From contig NZ_CP116615.1 of the NCBI RefSeq assembly GCF_024832785.1, positions 62,001 through 126,000 of the forward strand: 64,000 nt of DNA, read 5' to 3'. Under the pieces are notes generated by a model, which made no database searches, had not been told where the DNA came from, and saw only the letters and a list, made by a program, of their open reading frames with translations. Below are positions 15,582-28,000 of the stretch, in pieces. The stretch is from Fontisphaera persica. Lineage in GTDB: Bacteria > Verrucomicrobiota > Verrucomicrobiia > Limisphaerales > Fontisphaeraceae. The stretch's first letter is position 1. Each line of letters begins with the position of its first letter. Both the position numbers and the translations under genes were made by a program.

Positions 15582-16004
15582 AAGCAACTTGTGGTTTGTT
15601 CGTTTCTTTGTGTTCAGACCACTGAGCCCCGCCCGGGAAAACCCCCGGAACCACGGCAACCCAGCGCAGGACGTAATGATGTGACCCTAGAAAAACCACG
15701 CCACCGCTTCAAGGATTTTATTTGCAAGAGGTCGCCCCAAGAGGGCGACTGACAGGGGGGAAGAGGTGCCCCAAAAAGGCAGGAATTTGGGTTTGTCAAA
15801 AGGAGGAATTTGTGCATCATGGCATTCGGTGTCAAAAGCATAGGCACCAGCGAAACCCACAGTCATAATAAACCACGATTCCAATCCATTCGCCTGACCT
15901 CCAGAGAGTCACTTCTTGCAGGGGAGGGTGGCGGTTTTATGGGCAGCGTAGCGTGTTGGATGCAGGAAGAAGGGTTGGAGCGGGTGGTGGACTGAAAAAC
16001 TGCC
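15582..16004. other. Intergenic region upstream of the giant secreted-protein gene
   Basis: 423 bases between divergent genes. Contents are a perfect seven-base stem-loop GTCGCCC (15731-15737)/GGGCGAC (15743-15749) without a T-run; a strong Shine-Dalgarno AAGGAGG at 15800-15806 that precedes a 58-codon open frame (15819-15995, listed separately); and otherwise AT-richer sequence that probably contains the promoters. No tRNA or known riboswitch pattern was recognised. Confidence 0.4.
15819..15995 (+). CDS. Possible small leader ORF before the giant gene
   Basis: A 58-codon frame beginning MAFGVKSIGTSETHSHNKPR, preceded at 12 bases by AAGGAGG (15800-15806), one of the strongest ribosome-binding sites in the window. 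Its stop lies nine bases before the ATG of the 5,787-codon gene, a spacing that would allow translational coupling. The peptide resembles nothing I recognise and has a mixed composition without a signal peptide or membrane segment. It may be a genuine leader or upstream ORF, or a chance frame with a chance purine tract. Confidence 0.22.
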   Translation: MAFGVKSIGTSETHSHNKPRFQSIRLTSRESLLAGEGGGFMGSVACWMQEEGLERVVD

Positions 16005-19000
16005 ATGAAAACGCCAACGTTCTTTCGGTGTATCGGCCAGGCATGCACATGGATTTTGCCCTGCTGGCTTTTAGTTGGGAATCTATTGGGGGCCTGTCTG
16101 GCCTCTCCCGCGGGAGTGGTCAGTTGGTGGCCGGGCGAGGGGTGGGCCAACGATTTAATGGGGCGGCATCCGGGGGCGGTGCAGGATGGGGCCATGTATG
16201 ATGCCGGCAAGGTGGGCCGTGCGTTTTATTTTGATGGAGTGGATGATGTGGTGTCGCCCCGGACTTCGGCCTTAACCACGGTCAGCAACACCTTTACGCT
16301 TGAGTTTTGGGCGTACCCTACCAAAGGCCGGAACGCCACGGCTGAGGCCACCAGTGGTTTGCTGGGGCTTAGCGGCCAGCGTTATGCCGTGGCGCCGGAG
16401 AACATTAATTCGGCCAATGTGGTGGGGGCGGGGGTGTCGGTGGGGACCAACGGCATCAGCGTGTTTGAGCATGGGGTCAATTATTTGCCCTCGCTGCTGG
16501 TGTTTGAGACGAATATCACCGGCTGGGTGCATGTGGCCGTGGTGTATGAGAACAAACAGCCCCGGCTGTATCTCAACGGCGAGCTGGTGCGCACCGGCCT
16601 GACCAGCACGCGCACCACCGTGTTTCCTTCCAAGCTTCTCGGCGGTGTTTCGAGCTATGGGTATTATGGCGGCTGGTTGGACGAGGTGACGATTTATGAC
16701 CGGGCATTGTCGCAGGATGAGATAGCGGCCATTTACCAAGCGGATGCGGCGGGCAAGTGCCGGGCTGAGCCGGTGGCGGCACCGGGGGGCATGATGGCAT
16801 GGTGGACGGCGGACAATCACCCGTATGACGTAGCGGGGGTGTATCCGGGAGCTTTGAGCAATGGCGTGGGATATGCCAGTGGGGTTAATGACTTTGCTTT
16901 TGAATTTGATGGGCTGAATGATTTTGTGGTGGTGGGGTCGCTGGCCCTGGGGTTGGAGTTCAGCGTGGAGGGATGGCTCAAACCCGGCTCGTTGGCCAAT
17001 GACATGATGATTTTGTGCCGGGATGACCTGGGCACGGCGCGCAGTTATTATTTCATGGTGGAGGCTTCGGGGGCGTTGGTGGGGTCGGTGGCCGATACCA
17101 ATGGCCAGTTCACCCAATATCGCACGGTGGCAGGAGTGGTGAGCGCGGGCACATGGCAGCATGTGGGATGGGTTTACCAGGGGCAGGGCGGGGCAGGCCA
17201 GAAAATGAAATTTTACGTGAATGGCGCCGTGGTCACGGCCTTGCCGGTGGGTGATTATGATGTGGGAGGGGCGGCCGCACCGGTAGCCTTGGCGGCGCGC
17301 ATCGGGTCAGGCATGGGGGGGAGCCATTGTTTCCATGGGCTGATGGATGAACTGGCAGTGTACGGGCGGGCTTTGGGGGGGGCGGAAATGCAGGCGATAT
17401 ATGGGGCGGGTTTCATGAGTAAAACCAAGCCCAACCCTTACGATGTGCCCTTTGGAGCGGAATTATGGGTGCGGGGCAGTTCGGCCAGCGGCCATGTGAA
17501 TGTGCAAAGGGTGGGATTCAACAACGCGGGGACGGTGCGCCTGCAATCCACGGATAGTGCATACACCAGCGCGCTGACGGTGTCCCCGGGGGCCTTGACT
17601 AATACGCCTCTGGGAGTGTTGACGGTGAATCCAGGGTCTGGGGGGCAGCGGTTTCTTTATGGCGACCTGCTCAATCTGGGGACGGTGAACATCAATTATG
17701 GGACGACGTTCAGCAAGGCGGAGGGAGTGTATGAGAATCAGGGGACGTTCAACATAGCCAGCGGGCAGGAGTTGTCTTTGAGCGGGCAAAGTCAGTGGTT
17801 TCGGCAGGTGGATGGGGCGCTCAACATTCAGGGAGCCTTGACCTTGAACAACGTGAGTCTGAGTTATTTGGGGGGCACAGTGAGCGGGACGCCGCACTTG
17901 ATTAACAGCCGGCTGTTTTTGGGGCTGGGGGCCACCAACGCGGCGAGTTTCATTTTAACTGGCTCCGGCAGCACGTGGGTGGGGGATGTAAAGGCGGGGC
18001 AAAGTCTGTGGGTGCGGGGCAGTGGTGCTGGGGGGCACACCACCATTACGGTGACCAATGGATTTGCCAATGCGGGGACGCTGACGTTGCAGTCGGTGGA
18101 CGCCGGCTATGCGACGGTGTTGGTGGTGAGCGAGGGGGTGGTGACGAATGTGGCGGGAGGCACCATTCATATCAATCAGGGCAATGGAGGCAGCCGGACT
18201 TTTGCGGCAAACTTGCTCAATTTGGGGACGGTGAACATCAATTATGGGACGACGTTCAGCAAGGCGGAGGGAGTGTATGAGAATCAGGGGACCTTCAACA
18301 TTGCCAGCGGGCAGGAGTTGTCCTTGAGCGGGCAAAGTCAGTGGTTTCGGCAGGTGGATGGGGCGCTCAACATTCAGGGAGCCTTGACCTTGAACAACGT
18401 GAGTCTGAGTTATTTGGGGGGGACAGTGAATGGGACGCCGCATTTAATTAACAGCCGGCTGTTTTTGGGGCCGGGGGCCACCAACGCGGCGAGTTTCATT
18501 TTAACTGGCTCCGGCAGCACGTGGGTGGGGGATGTAAAGGCGGGGCAAAGTCTGTGGGTGCGGGGCAGTGGTGCTGGGGGGCACACCACCATTACGGTGA
18601 CCAATGGATTTGCCAATGCGGGGACGCTGACGTTGCAGTCGGTGGACGCCGGCTATACGACGGCGTTGGTGGTGAGCGAGGGGGTGGTGACGAATGTGGC
18701 GGGAGGCACCATTCATATCAATCAGGGCAATGGAGGCAGCCGGACTTTTGCGGCAAACTTGCTCAATTTGGGGACGGTGAACATCAACTATGGGACGACG
18801 TTCAGCAAGGCGGGCGGGTTATATGAGAACCAGGGGACCTTCAATATTGCCAGCGGGCACACGCTTTCGTTGAGCGGACAGAATCAGGTGTTCCGGCAGG
18901 CGGATGGGGTGTTGAATGTTCAAGGGGGGCTGGATTTGGACAGTGTGACCTTTGATTATGTTTCGGGCATCATTCAAGGGACACCCTATTTGGTGAATTC

Positions 19001-22000
19001 GAGGCTGTTTTTGGGGCCGGGGGCAGTGAATGCTGCCAGTTTCACGTTGACTGGCTCAGGCAGCACTTGGGTGGGGGACATTAAACCTGCGCAATCCATA
19101 TGGATTCAGGGCAGCAGCCGTGGCGGCGGGACCACGGTGGTGGTCACCAATGGTTTTGAAAATGCCGGTACGCTCACCCTGCAATCCATCAATGCCGGTT
19201 ACGTCAGCAGTCTAACGGTGAACAACGGGACGTTAATCAACCGGCCGTCCGGCATCATCGCTGTCAATGGGGGTAATGGCGGCCCCCGCACGATTTCGGC
19301 TAATCTTCAAAATGAAGGGCTGCTTTCGGTGAACACCGGCCTGACACTGAGCAAGGCCAATGGGGTGTATGAAAATCTGGGTTATGTGTTTATCAACAGC
19401 GGCGGCAGCGTCATCCTGAACGGGCAAAATCAAGTTTTCCGCCAGCGCGGGGGCAGCCTTACGAACCTTGGCACCATGGATCTGACGGGAGTTCAATTCG
19501 TGTACGAGGGAGGCAGCGTCTATGGTAATGCCATTACCATGGAGAACTGCCGCGTGGATTTTGGCAGTGGAGCCGTCGCTCCCATAAGCTTGACGCTGAT
19601 GGGATCGGGCAGCCGGTTTTACGGGAATCTTCAGGAAGGACAAATGGTTTGGGTGCAGGGCAATTACCGGGGCAATGCCACGACGCTGATTGCGCCGGAG
19701 GGATTTCGCAATGAGGGGACCATTCGCTTGCAATCTACGGGGGCGGGTTTTGAGTCAAGTTTATCCATCACCAACGGGGTGTTTACCAATGCGGCCAAAG
19801 GGGTGGTGGAGTTTAATGGCGGGAGCGGCGGCCCGCGCAATCTTTATGGCCATATTTTCAATGAGGGGTTGATGCAGGTCAATTATGGGGCCGCCTGGAC
19901 CCGGCCGGGGGCGACGATTGACAATTGGGGGAGGATTGAGATTGCCAACAATACCAGCCTGACCTTAAACGGCTCCGGGCAGGTCTTCAATCAGGAGGGC
20001 ACGGTGACCGGCACCGGGCGGCTCGTGATGAACGGAGGGGGGCAAACGCTGAATCAGAATGGCGGCGTGTTGTTGCTGGGGGGAGGGCTGGATTTGACCG
20101 GGGTTAATTTTAATTTCCTGCGAAACGGCACGAATGCACCAGCAGGGCCGGTGGTGATGGAGAACTGCCGTTTGTACCTGGGTCCCGAAGCTGCCAGTCC
20201 ATGGGAGTTTCAAATGTGCGGCAGTGGCAGCCGTTATTACGGGGATTTGAAGGCGGGCCAGCTTTTGTGGGTGCGGGGAAGTTACCGGGGCAGTGGCACG
20301 ACGGTGATTGCGCCGGAGGGATTTCGCAATGAAGGGACCATTCGCCTGCAATCGGCGGACGCAGGTTTTGAGTCGAGTTTGGCGGTGACCAATGGAGTGC
20401 TGACCAATGCGGCCACTGGCGTGGTGGAAATCAATGGCGGCAGCGGCGGGCCGCGTGTCCTTTCCGCGCACTTGTTGAATGAAGGGTTGATTGCCGTTAA
20501 CACCGGCCTGACGCTCAACAAGTCCGATGGAATTTATGAAAGTCGCGGGCGGTTTGTCATTGCCAGCAGTGGCAGCCTCACCATCAATGGCCTGAACCAG
20601 GTTTTCCGCCAGCGCGGCGGCGGCTTCACCAATTCAGGCAGCGTGGATTTAACGGGGATGCGCTTTATCTTTGAAGAGGGCGGCATCTCGGGCAATCCCC
20701 TTTATATGCAGGATTGCCGGTTGGAGGTTGGACCTGCGGCCAGCGGCCCGGCCAGTTTTACGCTTACTGGTTCCGGGAGCCGGCTATATGGGTATCTTAA
20801 AGCCGGGCAATTGATATGGGTGCAGGGCAATTATCGGGGAAATGCAACGACGGTGATTGCGCCGGAGGGATTTTACAATGAGGGGACCATTCGCTTGCAA
20901 TCTACGGGGGCGGGTTTTGAGTCAAGTTTGTCCGTTACCAATGGCGTGTTCACCAATGCGGCCAGCGGGGTGGTGGAAGTTAATGCGGGCAACGGCGGTC
21001 CGCGCAGCCTCTCGGCCAGCATCATCAATTTGGGCGAGCTGCGGGTCAATTACAGCTTGAACTGCAATAAAGCGGGGGCGGGTTTTCTCAATGAGGGCAG
21101 GATCACCGTGGCCAGTGGCCAGACGCTGACGATTGCCAGTCCTTTAACCCAGGTGGGTGGCTCGATCGTGCTCAATGGCGGCACGTTGGATCCGAATGAT
21201 AGTGTGCTGTTGAACGGCGGCGTGCTCATGGGCCAGGGCACCGTGGCCGCGCAGGTGACCAACTCTGCCGGCCGGGTGGCGCCGGGCGCCAGCGCGGGCA
21301 CGTTGACCCTCAATGGTCAGTATGTGCAGGAGGGGCTGGGGCATTTGGAAATGGAGCTGGGCGGCACGGTGGCGGGCACGGAATATGACCGGCTGGTGGT
21401 GAATGGCACGGCGCAATTGAACGGGCGGCTGGTGGTGACGTTGATTAACGGCTTTATCCCCACCAACGGTCAGACGTTCACTCTTTTAACTGCGTCTGCG
21501 CGGGCGGGCACTTTTAGTGAATTGCATTTGCCGCCTTTGCCGGAGGGGTTGACGTGGGAGGTTTTGTATGAGGCCACGTCGGTCAGCGTGCGCGTGGCCG
21601 AGGCATTGCCGGCGGGGGAGACCCGCATTTCAGGCACGGTGCGCAACAGTGTGGGATTGCCGCTCACCAATGTGGTGGTTACGGCTTACAACACCCAGAC
21701 CAGTTTTGCTGGCCTGCGGGGAGATTACTACGACAACAGGGACCTCACCGGCTACAAGTTCAGCCGGCTGGACGCGACGGTGGATTTCAGTTGGGGAGGT
21801 GGATCGCCAGACAGCCGCATTGATGGGGATACCTTTTCTGTGCGCTGGAGTGGCATGGTGACGCCGTTGTACACCGAGACCTACAACTTTTATACCTCGA
21901 CCGATGACGGAGTGCGGTTATGGGTGAATGGCCAGCTTGTCATTGATTACTGGGGGGATCAGGGGGTGACGGAGCGGGCCAGCGCCGGCATTGCGCTCAC

Positions 22001-25000
22001 CAGCGGTGTGCCATGTGAAATTGTAATGACCTACTATGAGAACGGCTATGTGGCGGCGGCCCGGCTTTCGTGGTCCAGCCCAAGCCAGCCGAAGGAGGTT
22101 ATTCCCAGCGCGCGACTGGCGCCTTCCAGCACCAATAATCTGGAGCAAACCAGCATTTATGCCCGGCTGGTGGAAACCACCACGGATGCGGAGGGGCGAT
22201 ATGATTTGCCGGTTTATCCGGGGCAGTGGGCGGTCAACGTGTTTGGTTTGCCCAGTCTGGGATATGCCGATACCACCAACCGTACGGTGGACATTGTCTC
22301 TTCGCCCACCAATGCCGTGGTGGACTTTGTGGCGCAGCCGTTCACGGGCGAGTATTACAACATCCTGGCGCAGGCCAATCCCCCGCAGGGCGGCCAGGTG
22401 ACGGGCGCGGGCACGTACCCCGGGGGCGGCACGGTGACGCTGACGGCAGTCCCCAACACCAACGCCATGCCTTATTATTTTGTGAGCTGGACCGAGGGCG
22501 GGGTGGTGGTAAGCACCAATCCGGTCTTCAGTTTTACCGTCTCACGCGACCGGCAGTTGCTGGCCAATTTCGCGCTGCCGCGGTACGCCATTAGTGTGAG
22601 CAACAATCCGGCGGGGGCGGGCACCGCCACGGGCGGCGGCACTTATACGCATGGCAACACGGTGACCTTGAGTGCCTCGCCAGCCTACGGCTATCGCTTC
22701 AGTCATTGGAGCGAAGGGGAGACCGTGTTAAGCAGCAACACTCCCTATAGTTTTTCCGCCACCCGGCCCATGACGATTACGGCCAACTATGCGGAGGCCC
22801 ATTTGGTGCACGTGGTCACCACGGCGACGAGTCCCGCCGGTTTGGCGGAAGTGCTGGGGGCGGGGGTGTACACCAACGGGGAGACGGCAACCATCAGCGC
22901 GCCGCTGACCATCACCAACCCGCCCAATCTGTACACGTTTGTGCGTTTCCGGCTCAATGGGGCGGTGTACGGCACGCAGGCCGAGTTTCAGAAGACGTTC
23001 AGTACCACCGACAACACCAACATGCATTTTGTGGCCGAGTACAGCTCGCGCCCGCTGGCGCCGCAAGTGGCCGCGGCTGTCGCCAACTTCAATAATCCGG
23101 TGCCGGCGACTTCCAACCTCGTGCTGACCATTCGTTTTGATCGCTCGATGAACACCGGCGTTGAGCCGCTGCTGGTATTCACGAATCTCAGCGGCAACGC
23201 GGCGCCGCAGGTGCCTGTCGGCGGCGCGTGGTCCACCACCTCGGTGGCCAATGACACGTACCGCACGCCTGCGTTTGTGGTGGATGCCTCGATGAATGGC
23301 ACCAACCGCCTGAATGTCAGCCTGGCGCGCGCCACCGACAACCAGGAGATGATACCGGTGGACGTGCTGGAGCTGGTGGTGGACGGGACACCGGCCGTCA
23401 TGACCAACATCACCGCGTACCCCAGCGCGATTGGGGCGGTGATTACGTGGCAAACCGATGAGCCGGCCACCCGGCAGGTGGAATATGGGCTGACCACCGC
23501 CTACGGCAACCTGAGCGCGTTGGGCGGGAATTATCTCACCAGCCATTCGGTGAGTTTGGGCGGATTGACGCCGGAGACGACGTATCACTTTCGGGTGCGT
23601 TCGCGCGACCGCGCCGGCAACGAGACTGTTTCTGAAGACTACACCTTCACCACGCTGGCCGCTCCGGACCTGGTGGTGACCAACCTTGCGCTGGCCCCCA
23701 CCAATGACCTGGCCTCCAGTGGCGAGCTGGCGATTTATTGGGAAGATTGGAACATTGGCGCGGGCCGCACGGAAACCTCATGGCAGGACCGTCTGGTCAT
23801 CAGCAATCTCAATAGCGGCGAGCGATTACTTGATGTGACCGTGCCCTACGACGCGGGCGCGCAGGGACACTTGACCAACGGCGCGTGGCGCGCCCGCCAG
23901 TATGTCTTCCGACTGCCGGACGGCCCGCGTGGAGCAGGGGCGATGGTGGTGCAGGTCATGGTGGACACCTACAACCAGGTGGTGGAAATCAATGGAGAGG
24001 GCACGGCTGAACAAAACAACCTGGCGCTGGCCACCAACGTGTCAGCCCTGGCACCTTATCCCGATTTGGTGGTCACCAATCTGGTCATTGAGCCGGCCGC
24101 CCCGCAAAGCGGGAGCACGGTGACCGTGGCGTGGGCGGCGGCCAACGTGGGCGACGCCGCCGTGACCCGCGCTTTTAGAGATCGCGTGGTGCTGCGCAAT
24201 CTGACCACGGGCGCCACGTATGTGGATACCACTTTGCTTTACGACCCGGCGACCGAGGGGGCCATCCCGCCGGGAGGGGCAAGGCCAAGGCAGCGCAGCT
24301 TCCGTCTGCCCGATGGCGTGGCCGGGGTGGGTGAACTGCGGGCGGAGGTGACGGTGGATGCGCAGAACGCGGTGTTTGAGTACATGGGAGGGTGGGATGC
24401 GGAAGCCAATAATGCGGCGGTGGCCACCAATACCGCCACGTTGGCGCCATACCCTGACCTGGCCGTGGCTGACATTCAGTCGCCGGCGACGGCGGCTATG
24501 GGGCAGTCGGTGGTATTGGTGTTGACTTTAACCAATCAAGGGCAGTCGGTGGCGGTGGGGCCGTGGAACAACACCCTTGCGCTGGCCACTGTGCCGGACG
24601 GTTCCGGGGCGCAGACGTTGGGGACTTTCAGCGTGACCAACCTGCTGGGCGCCGGCATGGCGTTGGTGGTGACGCAGCAGGTGCTGTTGCCGCCGGGGCT
24701 GCATGGGACGCGGTACTGGTTGGTCACGGCAGACAGCGGGGACCAAGTCTTTGAAATGGACAACGCCAACAACGCGCTGGTGTCCGGGACGCCGCTGCAA
24801 ATACAGACGGCGGATTTGGTGGTGGATGCGATTGCTGTGCCTGCCGGCGCCGTTTATGGCCAGCCATTTGAGGTGACTTGGACGGTGCGCAACGCGGGCA
24901 CCGCGCCTGCCAGTGGTTCGTGGCGGGATCGCCTTTATTACGCCACCACGCCGAGTCTGGCCTTTGCCCAGCCGCTGCTGGATCGCACGACCGATGACAT

Positions 25001-28000
25001 CAGCCCGCTGGCACCGGGCGCAACTTACGTGCGCCAGGCCAATGTGGTGATACCGTTTGGGGCCACGCTGGAGAACACGGTGGTGTTCCTGATGGTGGTG
25101 ACGGATTTCAACAACCGCCAGCCTGAAAGTCTGGACAATAATAATTCACGCATTGCCAGCGCGCTCACCGTCACGGCCCCGCCGCTGCCGGACCTGGCGG
25201 TGAGCGGAGTCCTGGCGCCGCAGGTGGGCGTGCCGGGGCAGCCGGTGGAATTGGTGTGGGCCGTCACCAACCAGGGCAGCGCGGCAGCTTCGGGGCCGTG
25301 GGTGGAGACGGTATATGTGTCGGCGGATGAGCAGATTGGCGGAGACTTGTCGGTGGCTTCTTTCACCTTTACCAACACGCTGGCGCCGGGAGGATTTTTG
25401 ACGCGCACGCAGGCGGTGGTGCTGCCGGGGAACACCTTCATCGGCAACCTCTATTTTGCCGTGTCGGTGGACAGCTCGCTGTTGGTGCGCGAAGTCACCG
25501 AGGGCAACAATACCGCGCTGGCACTCACCAATACTTACGTACCCGCTCGCCTGAGCCTCAGCGCACCCGTGACCAGCATTGCGGAAAACCACCCCAATCC
25601 TTACTTGCGCCTGACGGTCAGCCGCAACGGGCCGCTGACCAATGCCCTGACGGTGACCTTGTCCAATAGTCATCCCACGCGGCTGGCCGCGCCGCCAAAT
25701 GTGATAATCGCGGCGGGCCAGGCGGCCGCCGGAGTTGAGGTGATGGTAATCCCGGATGGGGTGGCCGGGCCGGATTTGGATGTTCACCTCATGGCCTCGG
25801 CTGCGGATTATTTGAGTGAGGACGTGATTATTCGGATATTGAATAGTGACCGCCGGCCGTTGTTGCTGCAGCCTGCGCTTACCACCGTCACGGAGGGGCA
25901 GGGCATCACTTTCACCGTAAGCCGTGAGGCGCTGGATGGGCTGCCCTTGCAGGTTAATTTGGAAAGCTCCGCCCCGGCGCAACTGGTGGTGCCGGCCAAT
26001 GTCGTTATTCCTTCCAATAGTTTGTCGTTGACGTTTGGGGCGCTGGCCACGGACGACCAAGACCTGGAACCGACCGCCAGTTACAACGTCACGGCTACTG
26101 CTGCCGGTTATTCCAATGCGGTGGCGCGGGTGGTGGTGCAGGATAATGATGTGCCGGCGGTGCAGTTGAACTTTGCGGCGCCCTCGGTGGGGGAGGGCGT
26201 GATTCACGCCACCACGCTGACGCTCACCCGCGCACCGGTGACGCCATTCCGGGTGAATGTGGAATTGCAGGTGAGCCTGCCCAATCAGGTCATCCTCCCG
26301 GCCACGGTGACTTTTCCGGCGAATGTGGCCACTTTGACCATCCCGCTCTCCACGGTGGACAATGCCTTTGCGGACGGCACGCGCCAGGTGGTGGTCACGG
26401 CGCATGTGCTGGATGCGGCCGGCAATCGCCTGGCCACGGGCGGGTTTGATACGTTGGAGATTACTGACGATGATGGCAGTGCCTTGCAACTCACCCTGGC
26501 GCGCAGTCTGGTGGCTGAGGGCCTCACGCCAGCCACCACGGGCACCGTGACCCGCAACACGGCCACCAACGAGCCGCTGGAAGTTACGCTGGTTTCCAGC
26601 CGCACGACGGAAGCCACGGTGCCGGCGTCGGTCTTCATACCCGCAGGCCAGCGCTCAGTTAGTTTCCCCATCAACACGTTGGAGGATGGCGTGAGCGACG
26701 GCAATCAAACGGTCATCCTCACGGCCACCGCCGCCGGTTTTGCGCCGGGACGCGCCGCCCTGGTGGTTTCGGACGTTAATTTACCGGATTTAACCGTGCC
26801 CGTGGTGGTGGTGCCCACCAACGGTTACACCGAAAACACCGTGTCCATCACCTTCCGGGTACAAAACCAGGGGATTGCCACAGCCACGGGAGCATTCTTG
26901 CAGCGGGTCTGGCTATCGCGCGATCCCTTGCCGGGCGGAGATGATATTCAGGTGGGTGAATTTCCGTTTTCGGGCCAGTTGCCGGTGGGCATGCACCTCG
27001 AGCAAACGCTCAGCATCATCCTGCCGCGCACCCCGGGCGACTATTACGTAATCGTGACGGCGGATGTGTCCTCCCAAATCACTGAAACGCTGGAGAACAA
27101 CAACACGGCCATCTCCGCCATCCCCATCCGGGTGGCGCCCGCCTACAACGCCGTGGTGCAAACCGAGGTAGAGACCGCGCTGGCGGGCACGGCCGTGCCG
27201 TTGTATGGCACGGCCACCAAAGCCCTTGGGGGCCCTGCGCCGTACGAAACGGTCAGCATCCATATTTACTTGCGCGACACCCGCCGCACGATTGCCGCAC
27301 TGACCGATGCCAACGGCCAGTTCACCGCGGTCTTTCAGCCGTTGCCTGGGGAAGCGGGCGTGTACCGCATTGGCGCGGCGCATCCGGCGGCCACGGACAT
27401 TCCAATTCAGGACGAGTTCAGCCTCCTGGGATTGCGCCTCAGTCCGGACTATGTGCACCACAAAGTGCTGGGGTTGGAGACAGTGACGGGAACCGTGCGC
27501 CTGGAAAATCTGGCGGACGTGGATTTGCACAACCTTTCCGCCCAGTTGCAGGACGTGCCGGCTGGCTTGAATGTGCAGGTGACAGTGACCAATACCTTGC
27601 CGGGTCTGGCGGCAGCCACGCTGGCTTACACTGTGCAATCGTTGGAGGATGCCGAGTCATACAATGCGTTCAGCGTGCGGATTAGCTCTCAGGAGGGCGT
27701 GAATCTCACCCTGCCGATGTACTTCCAGGTGGAGCCGCGCCGGCCGCGGCTGCAGGTGCAGCCCACGGCGCTGGTGGGGGGTATGGTGCGCGGGGAGCAG
27801 CGGGTGGTGCCTTTGGAAGTGGCCAACGTGGGCGGCGCGCCCACTGGGCCGTTGACGGTCATGATTCCCGAAACGCCGTGGCTGCGCGTGGTCTCCACCA
27901 ATCCCTTGCCCAATCTGGAGCCGGGCCAGACCAGCCGCGTGGAGCTGTTGCTGATGCCGGCGGCGGATTTGCCGCTGGCCGAATACCAGGGCAGCGTGGT

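Noticed and set aside
15731-15749. GTCGCCC/GGGCGAC hairpin as a terminator
   Set aside because: There is no T-run on either side, and it lies between divergent genes, where no terminator is expected.
25146-26489. 447-codon minus-strand frame and several similar ones across 16-33 kb
   Set aside because: GC-rich antisense shadows of the giant gene; low-complexity Arg/His/Gln translations.
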